A DNA stretch of 64,000 nucleotides from Burkholderia sp. 9120 (GTDB lineage: Bacteria > Pseudomonadota > Gammaproteobacteria > Burkholderiales > Burkholderiaceae): contig NZ_JQNA01000001.1 of NCBI RefSeq assembly GCF_000745015.1, positions 1,302,001-1,366,000 of the forward strand, written 5' to 3'. The position numbers and the translations under genes were made by a program. This document shows positions 36,997 to 44,937 of this stretch, piece after piece. How positions within the stretch are numbered: position 1 is the first letter of the stretch; each line of letters begins with the position of its first letter. The notes beneath the pieces were generated by a model. It was not told the DNA's origin and did not search any database. It saw only the letters and a list, made by a program, of their open reading frames with translations.

Positions 36997-37376
36997 CGAG
37001 GACTTCAGTAAGGCCGTCAGATACCGTGCAGGGGTTCGGTAAACGGTGACGCGTTGCGTCTAAAGGGACCGGGGGCAGTGGTAAAAAGGTTCACGCCCTG
37101 CAACCAATGTGGACGGATTCTATGCAGGGTTTTATAGATCGTCAACACTATAGACGGGCAAAAGTATAACTAATTGTAATAATGAACAGTGTTCAGTCGG
37201 TCAAGAACCGCGCAGCATGCGCCTTTTGAGCCATCTCAAATGAGTTCCTCTACCCAGGCCGTTCGGCTGAGCTACGTGCGCTAGTCAACGCAGGTAAAAT
37301 CGACAATCGTTTTGGAGCGGTAGCAGCCTGCCGCGCCCTTCCTTCCCGCCGCTCGCGCGGCACTGAACCGCACCAG

Positions 37377-38945
37377 ATGAAATATAAAGACCTGCGTGAT
37401 TTCGTCGGCCGTCTCGAATCGATCGGAGAACTGCGCCGTATCTCGCAAACCGTCTCGCCTGTCCTGGAAATGACCGAACTGTGCGACCGCGTGCTGCGCG
37501 CCGGCGGCCCGGCGTTACTGTTCGAGAGCCGGGCCCAGCATGAGTTTCCAGTGCTCGGCAACCTGTTCGGCACACCGCGTCGGGTGGCGCTCGGTATGGG
37601 TGTCGACGCGCAGGCCGGTGAAGGCGACGGCGCTGCGCTCGAGTCGCTGCGCGATGTCGGTCGGCTGCTCTCCGCGTTGAAGGAACCGGAGCCGCCGAAA
37701 GGCCTCAAGGACGCGGGCAAACTGTTCTCGCTGGCCAAGGCGGTGTGGGACATGGCGCCCAAAACGGTGAGCGCGCCGCCCTGCCAGGAAATCGTCTGGG
37801 AAGGCAACGACGTGGACCTCGCCAGACTGCCGATTCAGACCTGCTGGCCGGGCGATGCCGGCCCGCTGATCACATGGGGCCTGACCGTCACAAAAGGCCC
37901 GAATAAGAGCCGACAAAATTTAGGTATATATCGCCAGCAACTGATCGGGCGTAACAAACTGATCATGCGCTGGCTCGCCCATCGCGGTGGCGCGCTCGAT
38001 TTCCGCGAGTTCGCGCTGCAGAATCCGGGCAAACCGTATCCGGTGGCGGTCGTGCTGGGCGCCGATCCGGCCACGATCCTCGGTGCGGTCACGCCGGTGC
38101 CCGATACCTTGTCCGAATACCAGTTCGCCGGACTGCTGCGAGGCGGGCGCACCGAGCTCGCCAAATGCATCACGCCGGGCGTCGACGGTTTGCAGGTGCC
38201 CGCGCGCGCCGAGATCGTGCTCGAAGGGTTCATCTATCCGCAGGAAGGCACGCCCTCGCCCGCTCCGGCCGGCGCGCCGCCGCGGCCCACAAAGGGTGCA
38301 TCGGCCGGCTACGAACATGCGCTGGAAGGCCCGTACGGCGACCACACCGGCTACTACAACGAGCAGGAGTGGTTCCCCGTCTTCACCGTCGAACGCATCA
38401 CCATGCGGCGCGATGCGATCTATCACTCCACCTACACCGGCAAACCGCCCGACGAACCCGCGGTGCTCGGCGTCGCGCTCAACGAAGTGTTCGTGCCGCT
38501 GTTGCAGAAGCAGTTCAGCGAGATCACCGATTTCTATCTGCCGCCCGAAGGCTGCAGCTACCGCATGGCCATCGTGCAGATGAAGAAAAGCTACCCCGGC
38601 CACGCCAAGCGCGTGATGTTCGGCGTGTGGAGTTTTCTGCGGCAGTTCATGTATACGAAGTTCATCGTGGTGGTCGACGAAGACGTCAATATTCGCGACT
38701 GGAAAGAGGTGATCTGGGCGATTACCACGCGCATCGATCCCGCGCGTGACACGGTGCTGGTGGACCGCACGCCGATCGACTATCTGGATTTCGCGTCGCC
38801 GGTGGCGGGGCTCGGGTCGAAGATGGGGCTCGACGCCACCAACAAATGGCCCGGCGAAACCGATCGCGAATGGGGCCGCCCGATCGAGATGGATAAAGCG
38901 GTCAAACAACGCATCGACTCGTTGTGGAACGAACTGGGCCTGTAG
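37377..38945 (+). CDS. ubiD: UbiD-family 4-hydroxy-3-polyprenylbenzoate decarboxylase
   Basis: 522 residues. Conserved elements are [20 protein letters not shown], the middle [20 protein letters not shown] and the E-x-D region in [20 protein letters not shown], with prFMN-binding residues around them. It decarboxylates the polyprenylated benzoate in ubiquinone synthesis using prenylated FMN made by UbiX. It is slightly longer than E. coli UbiD (about 497 residues) owing to a Pro/Ala insert near 300 ([15 protein letters not shown]). Confidence 0.95.
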   Translation: MKYKDLRDFVGRLESIGELRRISQTVSPVLEMTELCDRVLRAGGPALLFESRAQHEFPVLGNLFGTPRRVALGMGVDAQAGEGDGAALESLRDVGRLLSALKEPEPPKGLKDAGKLFSLAKAVWDMAPKTVSAPPCQEIVWEGNDVDLARLPIQTCWPGDAGPLITWGLTVTKGPNKSRQNLGIYRQQLIGRNKLIMRWLAHRGGALDFREFALQNPGKPYPVAVVLGADPATILGAVTPVPDTLSEYQFAGLLRGGRTELAKCITPGVDGLQVPARAEIVLEGFIYPQEGTPSPAPAGAPPRPTKGASAGYEHALEGPYGDHTGYYNEQEWFPVFTVERITMRRDAIYHSTYTGKPPDEPAVLGVALNEVFVPLLQKQFSEITDFYLPPEGCSYRMAIVQMKKSYPGHAKRVMFGVWSFLRQFMYTKFIVVVDEDVNIRDWKEVIWAITTRIDPARDTVLVDRTPIDYLDFASPVAGLGSKMGLDATNKWPGETDREWGRPIEMDKAVKQRIDSLWNELGL

Positions 38946-38998
38946 GCGAGCCGCACGACAAGTTCAAATAACAAAACACCGAGGGAGTGGTCGCGCGG

Positions 38999-39676
38999 AT
39001 GCATGCTTTTTCAATGATGTCGGATGGTTTTTTTCTGTCGTTGTCGTTGTGTCTGGATATCGGTCTCGTGAACGTCGCAATGATTTCGCTGACGCTCTCG
39101 CACGGCTTCAAACCCGGCTTCTGGCTTGGCCTCGGCTCGTGCATCGGCGACCTGATTTACGCAGCGCTCGCGCTCGCGGGCATGGCCGCGTTGCTGCAGT
39201 TCGAATCGGTGCGCTGGGTGGTATGGATCGGCGGCGCGGCGATTTTGCTGTTTCTCACGTGGAAAATGGCGCGTGAGGCAATGTTCCCGGCGCCGGCGCC
39301 CGCAGTCGCCGGCAAGGCGGACGCGAATGCGCCGCATCTGTCCGCATGGCGCGGCTTTTTGCGTGGCGTCTTGCTGGCGGTGTCGTCGCCTTCGGCGATT
39401 CTGTGGTTCGCGGCCGTCGGCGGCGCGTTGATCGCGAAAGCCGGTGCGACGAGCGTCACAACAGCGCCGGTGTTTCTCGGCGGCTTCTTTCTCGGCGGAT
39501 TGTGCTGGACGATCTTTATCTGCGGGCTCGGCAGTCACGGCCGCAAGCGCGCCGGCACCGGTTTGCTGCGCGCGTGTCATGTGCTGTCCGCGCTGCTGTT
39601 CGCGTACTTCTCTTATAGCGTGATCGTCAACGGGTATCGCGATCTGATCGTGCAGACCGCGCACGCGGTGAGTTGA
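38999..39676 (+). CDS. LysE-family amino-acid exporter
   Basis: About 225 residues and six hydrophobic segments. The N-terminus DIGLVNVAMISLTLSHGF replaces the usual PGP motif of LysE with a related GLVN form, and GFWLGLGSCIGDLIYAAL matches the GxxxGxGxxxGD family motif. It likely exports amino acids or related metabolites; substrate unknown. GAGGGAG lies 11 bases before the ATG, and a GTG at 38987 is an alternative start. It follows ubiD and ends at a bidirectional terminator. Confidence 0.85.
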   Translation: MHAFSMMSDGFFLSLSLCLDIGLVNVAMISLTLSHGFKPGFWLGLGSCIGDLIYAALALAGMAALLQFESVRWVVWIGGAAILLFLTWKMAREAMFPAPAPAVAGKADANAPHLSAWRGFLRGVLLAVSSPSAILWFAAVGGALIAKAGATSVTTAPVFLGGFFLGGLCWTIFICGLGSHGRKRAGTGLLRACHVLSALLFAYFSYSVIVNGYRDLIVQTAHAVS

Positions 39677-39680
39677 TACG

Positions 39681-39710
39681 AAAACGGCTCGCTTTAGGCG
39701 AGCCGTTTTT
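39681..39710. terminator. Bidirectional rho-independent terminator
   Basis: AAAACGGCTCGC-TTTA-GGCGAGCCGTTTTT serves the LysE gene (+) and the dehydratase gene (-). Confidence 0.93.
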
Positions 39711-39772
39711 CCATCTGCGACCTTCTATTCCGTTCAGCGAACGTCAGCGTACGCGGCAACGCGAGCGATCTA

Positions 39773-40738
39773 TCACGCGAGATACTGCGCGAGCTTCTCC
39801 AGATCGACGTTCCCCCCGCTGATCACCACGCCGACGCGTTTGCCCTCAACCGGCACGATGCCGTTCAGGACCGCCGCCGCCGCGAGGCAGCCCGTCGGCT
39901 CGACCACGATCTTCATGCGCTGTGCGAAAAAACGCATCGTGTCGATCAATTGCGCGTCGCTGACCGTTTCGATTCGCGCCACCAGTTTGCGAATAATCGC
40001 GAACGTGTAGTCGCCGAGATGCGTGGAGGCGGCGCCGTCGGCGATAGTTCGCGGCGTGTCGATACGCACGATCTCTCCGCGCGCGAGCGATTGCTGGCCG
40101 TCGTTGCCGGCTTCCGGTTCGACGCCGATCACCGTGCATGCCGGGCTCAACGCCGCCGCCGACAACGCGCTGCCGCCGATCAATCCACCGCCGCCGAGAC
40201 AGACGAACAGCATGTCGAGCGGGCCGGTTTCATCGATGAATTCCTTCACCGCGGTGCCCTGCCCCGCGATCACATGCGGATGGTCGTAAGGCGGAATCAG
40301 CGTCATGCCGCGCTCTTCGGCGAGGCGGCGGCCGATCTCTTCGCGGTTCTCCGTGTAGCGATCGTAGGTGATGACTTCACCGCCGTAGCCCTTGGTCGCC
40401 GCGACTTTGGCCGCGGGGGCGTCGTGCGGCATGATGATCGTCGCGCGGATGCCGGCGAGTTGCGCGGACAACGCGATGGCTTGCGCATGATTGCCCGACG
40501 AGTACGTCAGCACGCCGGCTTTGCGCTGCTCCGCGTCGAAGTGCGAAATCGCGTTATAGGCGCCGCGAAACTTGAAGGCGCCCATGCGCTGAAAATTTTC
40601 GCACTTGAAGAATACCGACGCACCCGTGCGTTCGTTGAACGTGCTCGAGGTCAAAACAGGGGTGCGATGCGCGACGCCTTCGAGACGCGCGGCGGCGTCG
40701 AGGACGTCGTCGAAAGTGGGAGCGGGAAGCGCATGCAT
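39773..40738 (-). CDS. Threonine/serine dehydratase (PLP fold-type II)
   Basis: 321 residues. The PLP lysine is K56 in RMGAFKFRGAYNAI, the substrate loop is SSGNHAQAIAL, and the Gly-rich phosphate loop is CLGGGGLIGG. No C-terminal ACT regulatory domain is present, so it resembles catabolic threonine deaminase, serine racemase or threo-3-hydroxyaspartate ammonia-lyase rather than biosynthetic IlvA. These cannot be told apart by eye. Monocistronic. Confidence 0.88.
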   Translation of the reverse strand: MHALPAPTFDDVLDAAARLEGVAHRTPVLTSSTFNERTGASVFFKCENFQRMGAFKFRGAYNAISHFDAEQRKAGVLTYSSGNHAQAIALSAQLAGIRATIIMPHDAPAAKVAATKGYGGEVITYDRYTENREEIGRRLAEERGMTLIPPYDHPHVIAGQGTAVKEFIDETGPLDMLFVCLGGGGLIGGSALSAAALSPACTVIGVEPEAGNDGQQSLARGEIVRIDTPRTIADGAASTHLGDYTFAIIRKLVARIETVSDAQLIDTMRFFAQRMKIVVEPTGCLAAAAVLNGIVPVEGKRVGVVISGGNVDLEKLAQYLA

Positions 40739-40825
40739 CGGCGAAACTCTCCAGAGCGATGGTTAAACAACCATTGTCCCAGCTTCACCGGTGCTTTGGA
40801 TCACGGCCGCGCCAACAAAAGACAA

Positions 40826-40864
40826 ACGGCGTAACCCGGCGATCAAGCCGGCGTTACGCCGTTA
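40826..40864 (-). terminator. Long hairpin terminator of the Gly/Tyr-rich protein gene
   Basis: AACGGCGTAAC(g)CCGGC pairs with GCCGGGTTACGCCGTT across a six-base loop. On the minus strand TTTGTCTTTTG follows. Confidence 0.75.
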
Positions 40865-40888
40865 AACCCGCGCTAAACGCTGGTGCGA

Positions 40889-41206
40889 TTAGCGGCGGTA
40901 GTAACCATGGCCGTAATAACCGTGTCCGTAATAGCCGCGGCCATAATAACCGTGATGGTAATAAGGACGGCCATAGCCACCGTAATACCCGCCCACCACG
41001 ACGGCAGGCGGCGGCGCATACACCACCGGCGGCGGAGCATAGACCGGCGGCGGTGCGTAATAAACCGGCGGCGGCGCAGCATAAACCGGATAAGCCGGCG
41101 CGATCGGCACCCCGATACCGATACCCACGGAAACGTGTGCTTCGGCTGCACTGGCGAGCCCTAAGCCGAGTGCGGCGGCAACGACAAACGGAACGATCTT
41201 TTTCAC
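40889..41206 (-). CDS. Secreted Pro/Tyr- and Gly/Tyr-rich protein
   Basis: 105 residues starting at GTG 41206, fixed by AGGAG nine bases upstream. A signal peptide (MKKIVPFVVAAALGLGLASA, cut at AEA) precedes APPPVYYAPPPVYAPPPVV repeats. The C-terminus is a GYYG/GHGYYR tandem (YYGRGYYGHGYYGHGYYRR). Low-complexity Pro-Tyr and Gly-Tyr regions are typical of small exported proteins with structural or adhesive roles in Burkholderia. Actual function is unknown. Confidence 0.75.
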   Translation of the reverse strand: MKKIVPFVVAAALGLGLASAAEAHVSVGIGIGVPIAPAYPVYAAPPPVYYAPPPVYAPPPVVYAPPPAVVVGGYYGGYGRPYYHHGYYGRGYYGHGYYGHGYYRR

Positions 41207-41524
41207 TTGTATTCTCCTGGCGCGGCCCACTCAGGTCGCCGACTTTGCACGCGTTGCATGCTATGAATCCAATGTATCGAAAAAGCCCAATCGTATTTGT
41301 GCGCATTTGTTGCAAATTGCAATTGACGGCAATACGCCGCAATTAGCCCGTGCGCGAGAAATGCCGAACGGCCGACGTAGCGGGCTGAAAACTAAGGGTT
41401 TCCGCGCGGCCGCGGGATCTCATTGGCCGCTTGACGAAGCGCGCGGCGTCGAATGCGCGCTTTTCAGTAATCTTTGATTACAAATTAGCTTCAATCCTGA
41501 CGGCTCGATTGACGCGCCAAAACG
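41207..41524. other. Intergenic region
   Basis: About 320 bases upstream of the secreted Gly/Tyr-rich gene. It contains a perfect palindrome GTAATC-TTT-GATTAC (41467-41481), which could be an operator. No ORF with a ribosome-binding site was found. Confidence 0.4.
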
Positions 41525-41552
41525 AAAAATGCCCGGCGCTGAGGCCGGGCAT
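41525..41552 (-). terminator. Rho-independent terminator of the 53-aa gene
   Basis: ATGCCCGGC/GCCGGGCAT stem with TTTTTCGTTTT on the minus strand. Confidence 0.9.
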
Positions 41553-41585
41553 CTCTTACCTGCAAACAGCGCTAGCAGCGGTGTG

Positions 41586-41747
41586 TCAACCGACCTTCAC
41601 GTAGGCGAATTCGCGCGACACGCTCGGCGGGACGTAGGCGCCGCTAATCCGCACGCGCGGCGTCAGGCGTTTTTTCTGGTCCCACCAGCGGCGGCGCTGG
41701 GCGTGGGTGAGGAACCGCAAGTGCTTTCGGTAAGAAAAAATGCTCAT
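41586..41747 (-). CDS. Small basic protein (53 aa)
   Basis: The start is ATG at 41747 with GGGAGG six bases upstream, and a strong terminator lies 35 bases past the stop; together these make it a credible complete gene. The product is very basic and aromatic (MSIFSYRKHLRFLTHAQRRR, then WWDQKKRLTPRVR) and ends SREFAYVKVG. A nucleic-acid-binding role is possible from charge alone. No family recognised. A 98-residue frame on the opposite strand over the same bases is not supported. Confidence 0.72.
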   Translation of the reverse strand: MSIFSYRKHLRFLTHAQRRRWWDQKKRLTPRVRISGAYVPPSVSREFAYVKVG

Positions 41748-41969
41748 CGTGACCTCCCGAATCTGACTGCGAGACGAAATACCCGGAACTGCAACGGCCT
41801 AAAGCGGTACATAAAGAAATTGTGAGCAGTTTTCAAGCCTGCGGGGCGCGTGCCGCCGGATAACCGGCCTGCTGCGCCATACGGCGCGCCAACTGATCAG
41901 AGGAAAGCGCGGCCGGATGCGCGATACTTCTGCTTTCCCGTCCCAATGTTCCGTCTGGAGCAGGCAACC

Positions 41970-42905
41970 ATGTCCCAGTCTTCTCTGCCGCGCCTCGGCT
42001 TTATCGGTGCAGGCCGGCTCGCGCGGTGCCTCGCGCTGAGCTTTTCCCGCGCCGGCTATCCGGTCACGGCGGTGACGAGCCGCACAGCGGCTTCAGCCAG
42101 CCGGCTCGCCAGTCAAATCGGGCATTGCGCGGCTTGTGACGACCCTCAACAGGTAGTCGACGCCGCCGACATCATCTTTTTAGCCGTTCCGGACGACCAT
42201 ATCGGTTCGTCAGCCCACACTCTGCGCTTCGGCCCGGCGGCAGCGAGCGACTCGCGTAAGGCGCTGGTGCATTGCAGCGGCGCCTCGCCGGTCGAGCTGC
42301 TGGCCCCGGCGCGCGATCAGGGCGCGGCGATCGGCGGCTTTCATCCACTGTACCTCTTTGGCGGTGACCTCGCCGACCTCGAGCGGATTGCCGGCTGCTC
42401 GGTCACGATCGAGGCCGACGGCGCGCTGAAAGACGCGCTGACGGCGCTAACCGTCGCGCTACGCTGCCATCCGCTGTCGATTCCGGCAGGCGGCCGCATG
42501 CTGTATCACGCGGCCGCGCACTATGCCGCCAGCTTCGCGCTGTGCAGCCTCGCCGAATGCGTCGCGCTGTGGCGCACGCTAGGTTTCGCGGAGGACGACG
42601 CCCTGCGCGCGCTGCTGCCGATGCTCGCCGGCACGATCGAAACGGCGCGCGACAAGGGCCTGTCCAATGCGCTCGCCGGCCCCGTGTCGCGCGGCGACAC
42701 GGGTGTCGTCGAAAAGCAGCTGGCGCTGCTGGAAGGGCTCGGCGGCGACCACGCCGCGCTATACGGTTTGTTGTCGCGGCGCGCGGTCGGCCTCGCCGAA
42801 CGCCGCGCCACGCCGCCCGCCGCCATCGACGCGATCGCCGAGGTTGTCGAAGAATCGCTCAACCGCTCGCTGAATCAGGCGGCAGCAGGTGCAAGCGTCA
42901 AGTAA
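41970..42905 (+). CDS. DUF2520 / Rossmann-like dehydrogenase-type protein
   Basis: 311 residues. The N-terminal Rossmann fold (RLGFIGAGRLARCLALSFSR) resembles pyrroline-5-carboxylate and ketopantoate reductases. The C-terminal DUF2520 helical domain is recognisable at GGFHPLYLFGGDLADLERIA and AAAHYAASFALCSLAECVAL. Probably an NAD(P)-dependent reductase of unknown substrate. GGAG lies nine bases before the chosen ATG, and an ATG 24 bases upstream is possible. It is followed by two co-directional genes. Confidence 0.85.
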   Translation: MSQSSLPRLGFIGAGRLARCLALSFSRAGYPVTAVTSRTAASASRLASQIGHCAACDDPQQVVDAADIIFLAVPDDHIGSSAHTLRFGPAAASDSRKALVHCSGASPVELLAPARDQGAAIGGFHPLYLFGGDLADLERIAGCSVTIEADGALKDALTALTVALRCHPLSIPAGGRMLYHAAAHYAASFALCSLAECVALWRTLGFAEDDALRALLPMLAGTIETARDKGLSNALAGPVSRGDTGVVEKQLALLEGLGGDHAALYGLLSRRAVGLAERRATPPAAIDAIAEVVEESLNRSLNQAAAGASVK

Positions 42906-42982
42906 GCCGTGATAATGTGACGTCCGGCGCCGCGCGCAATCCGCCAGCGCCGCGCTTCTGGACCAACAGACGAGAACGCACA

Positions 42983-43303
42983 ATGATCAAGGTCAGCATC
43001 CTTTATCCGTACCGGGAAAACGGCCACTTCGACGTGGACTATTACTGCGTCACGCACATGCCGCTGGCGGCCAGGCTGTTCGGGCCGTCGCTGAAAGGCT
43101 GGTCGGTCGACGTCGGCATCAACGCCGGGCCGCCGGGAACGCCACCGCCGTACGTCGCAGCGGGACACTTCCTGTTCGAGAGCACGGACGACTTCTACAA
43201 GGTCTTCAAGTCCGCAGCCGAACAACTCACCGCGGACATTCCCAATTACACCGACGGCGGCAACGGCACGATTCTGATCAGCGAGATCAAGATTTCCGTG
43301 TGA
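42983..43303 (+). CDS. EthD-family protein
   Basis: 106 residues. It begins MIKVSILYPYRENGHFDVDY with YYCVTHMPLAARLFG, the HMP motif of the EthD dimeric alpha/beta barrel fold. Members accompany degradation and secondary-metabolite genes; enzymatic roles are mostly unproven. No catabolic partner is nearby. Confidence 0.88.
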   Translation: MIKVSILYPYRENGHFDVDYYCVTHMPLAARLFGPSLKGWSVDVGINAGPPGTPPPYVAAGHFLFESTDDFYKVFKSAAEQLTADIPNYTDGGNGTILISEIKISV

Positions 43304-43543
43304 TGGCAAGCGGAGACGGCCAGGGCGGCGACTTATCGTTGGACCAGCCGCTCAAGCTCGCTGGAAGGTAGCGCGATCGAAGTAAGCTGGGCAAACGCCG
43401 AGCGGCCGCTCGAAACCGCACATGACGCGCCCTTCCGCGGAATCGGCGCATGGAAACCGAATGAAACCGCCGGCGCACCGATCGGCTCGCGCCGGCTCCC
43501 CGCGGCCGATCGACGGCCGCCATCAGAAGGATAAGGACACACG

Positions 43544-44107
43544 ATGTTTGGCGATATCGCCCGTTTTCTGCTCAATACCGTCTTTACGCTGTTCGGCGCG
43601 GCGTTGCTGCTGCGCGCCTGGCTGCAGGTCGTGCGCATGCCGCCGTACAACCCGGTCACGAACGCCGTGCTGCAAGCCACCAACTGGATCGTGCTGCCGC
43701 TGCGGCGCATTCTGCCGAGCACCCGCAGCATCGACTGGGCGAGCCTTGTCGCGGCGCTGATCGCGGCGATCGTCTATGTGGTGCTGATGGTGGTCCTGAC
43801 CGGCGCCGATCCGCTGACCCTCGTGCCGACGCTGCTGATCGTCGCCGTGCTGACGCTGATCAAGTGGGCGCTGAATCTGATCATCTGGATGACGATCCTG
43901 ATGGCGCTGCTGTCGTGGCTCAATCCGCGTTCGCCGGCCATGCCGATTCTGTATCAGCTGACCGCGCCGTTTCTGAATCCGCTGCGCCGGGTCGTGCCGC
44001 AGCTCGGTGGCATCGATCTCTCGCCGATTCTGCTGTTCGTGATCGTGCAGGTGCTGCTGATGGTGGTGACGCGCGCGGCGGTTCAACTGACTTACTTCGT
44101 GATCTGA
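43544..44107 (+). CDS. yggT: YggT-family integral membrane protein
   Basis: 187 residues with two YGGT repeats and four to five hydrophobic segments. The repeat hallmark is AWLQVVRMPPYNPVTNAVLQ in the first half and WLNPRSPAMPILYQLTAPFL with NPLRRVVPQLGGIDLSPILL in the second. The inner-membrane family may help in osmotic tolerance or membrane organisation; its exact function is unknown. AAGGA lies 12 bases before the ATG. It is the last chromosomal gene before tRNA-Gly and the mini-island. Confidence 0.92.
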   Translation: MFGDIARFLLNTVFTLFGAALLLRAWLQVVRMPPYNPVTNAVLQATNWIVLPLRRILPSTRSIDWASLVAALIAAIVYVVLMVVLTGADPLTLVPTLLIVAVLTLIKWALNLIIWMTILMALLSWLNPRSPAMPILYQLTAPFLNPLRRVVPQLGGIDLSPILLFVIVQVLLMVVTRAAVQLTYFVI

Positions 44108-44190
44108 AGCTGACCGCGGCATCGGCTTTGACGGGAAATGGCGGCGCGATTTGCGCTAACCGCCCTTTCCCGAGTAAAATCATGCGCTCT

Positions 44191-44264
44191 GCGGGCGTCG
44201 TATAATGGTAATACCCTAGCTTCCCAAGCTAGAGCCGTGGGTTCGATTCCCATCGCCCGCTCCA
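44191..44264 (+). tRNA. tRNA-Gly (anticodon CCC)
   Basis: 74 bases with acceptor stem GCGGGCG/CGCCCGC, anticodon arm CTAGC-TTCCCAA-GCTAG and T arm GGGTTCGATTCCC, ending in CCA. A TAAAAT -10 box lies upstream (44175-44180). Its 3' end has been used as an insertion site (see the 13-bp repeats). Confidence 0.97.
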
Positions 44265-44266
44265 CC
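44254..44266 (+). repeat. Left attachment-like repeat (in tRNA-Gly 3' end)
   Basis: CGCCCGCTCCACC, the last 11 tRNA bases plus two, is repeated exactly at 46902-46914. The 2648 bases between carry hipBA and a lysozyme-like gene. Confidence 0.75.
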
Positions 44267-44456
44267 GCTTCCGTTCGTGAAGCGTTGCAAGGTGGTTCAT
44301 CCGCCTATCTCATCAAGGCCGTGCTGGACCTGGTCGACATTCACCAGAATCATTGATTGCAAAAGCCGGTCCGGTCGGGTTAATCCGTCGTCGTCTGGCG
44401 AAATTGGCGCGCGCTTGGCCTGTGCGCTTGGGATTAACTCGCGACCATAACCCGAA

Positions 44457-44585
44457 AATGTCTGCAATCCCAGTCCTTAACCGACATAAGGTCTATGATT
44501 CCAGTCTTGACGACGAAACCCGAGCGGCATAGCATGTTCTCAATCACAAGCCATAAGTCACTTTAAGACTACGATTGCAGACATT
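44457..44585. promoter_or_regulatory. Candidate hipBA operator array
   Basis: The left arm AATGTCTGCAATCccAGTCc (44457-44476, continuing TTAA) is inverted at 44563-44585 (TTAAGACTacGATTGCAGAC, then ATT) ending one base before the hipB start. A third related half-site GATTCCAGTCTTGA lies between them near 44497-44510. HipB dimers repress their own promoter by binding such sites, and paired sites let HipBA complexes bridge or loop DNA. Confidence 0.6.
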
Positions 44586-44927
44586 ATGAAGCGCAACGAA
44601 ACGCCTCTCCTGCCCTCCGTCCGTCTCACCGAAGCGCAAATGCTGGGCGAGCGCATCGCCCAACTCAGGCAAGGCGTCAAGCTGCGCCAGTCCGACGCGG
44701 CGGCGCGTGCCGGGCTGTCCCGGTCCACGGCGATTCTTATAGAAAAGGGCGACCCTGGGCGCACGTTGGCGCAAGTCCTGCGCTACGTGCATGCCATGGC
44801 ACCGGAAGTGTCGTTGCAAGCGTTACTGGCTGGCGACGTGCCCGCCCTGATTGCACTGCACGCACGCAAGTTGCCGCAGCGCGTGCGTAGCGCGACCAAA
44901 ACCGAACTTCGCGATCTCGACTTTTAA
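44586..44927 (+). CDS. hipB: HipB-like antitoxin / transcriptional repressor
   Basis: 113 residues. The helix-turn-helix is LGERIAQLRQGVKLRQSDAA with ARAGLSRSTAILIEKGDPGR (Xre/Cro type). The Ala-rich C-terminal 40 residues may contact HipA. It neutralises HipA and represses the operon. It starts one base after the right operator arm, so DNA binding would block translation-start access. hipA follows after ten bases. Confidence 0.85.
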   Translation: MKRNETPLLPSVRLTEAQMLGERIAQLRQGVKLRQSDAAARAGLSRSTAILIEKGDPGRTLAQVLRYVHAMAPEVSLQALLAGDVPALIALHARKLPQRVRSATKTELRDLDF

Positions 44928-44937
44928 GGAGCCGTAC

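Larger units (their letters stand above)
36768..37376. other. 609-base intergenic region rich in RNA-like inverted repeats
   Basis: No protein gene is supported here. Complementary arms include a three-way junction at 36908-36966, CCAGCG/CGCTGG at 36977-36996 (minus-strand U tract), GCAGGG/CCCTGC (37028-37033 with 37096-37101), and CCCTGCA/TGCAGGG (37096-37129, followed by TTTTAT on plus). On the minus strand TATACT- and TATAGT-like boxes lie near 37145-37170. The tail 37170-37376 is the ubiD upstream region, with a TGAAC-AGT-GTTCA palindrome near 37183. Confidence 0.5.

Noticed and set aside
36880..37200. 6S RNA (ssrS) in the SLT-ubiD spacer
   Set aside because: A long bulged hairpin with the 6S central bubble was not recognisable by eye; the arms form a three-way junction instead. 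An Rfam scan could still change this.
41529..41825. 98-aa plus-strand frame
   Set aside because: It has no ribosome-binding site and is antisense to the well-supported 53-aa gene and its terminator.
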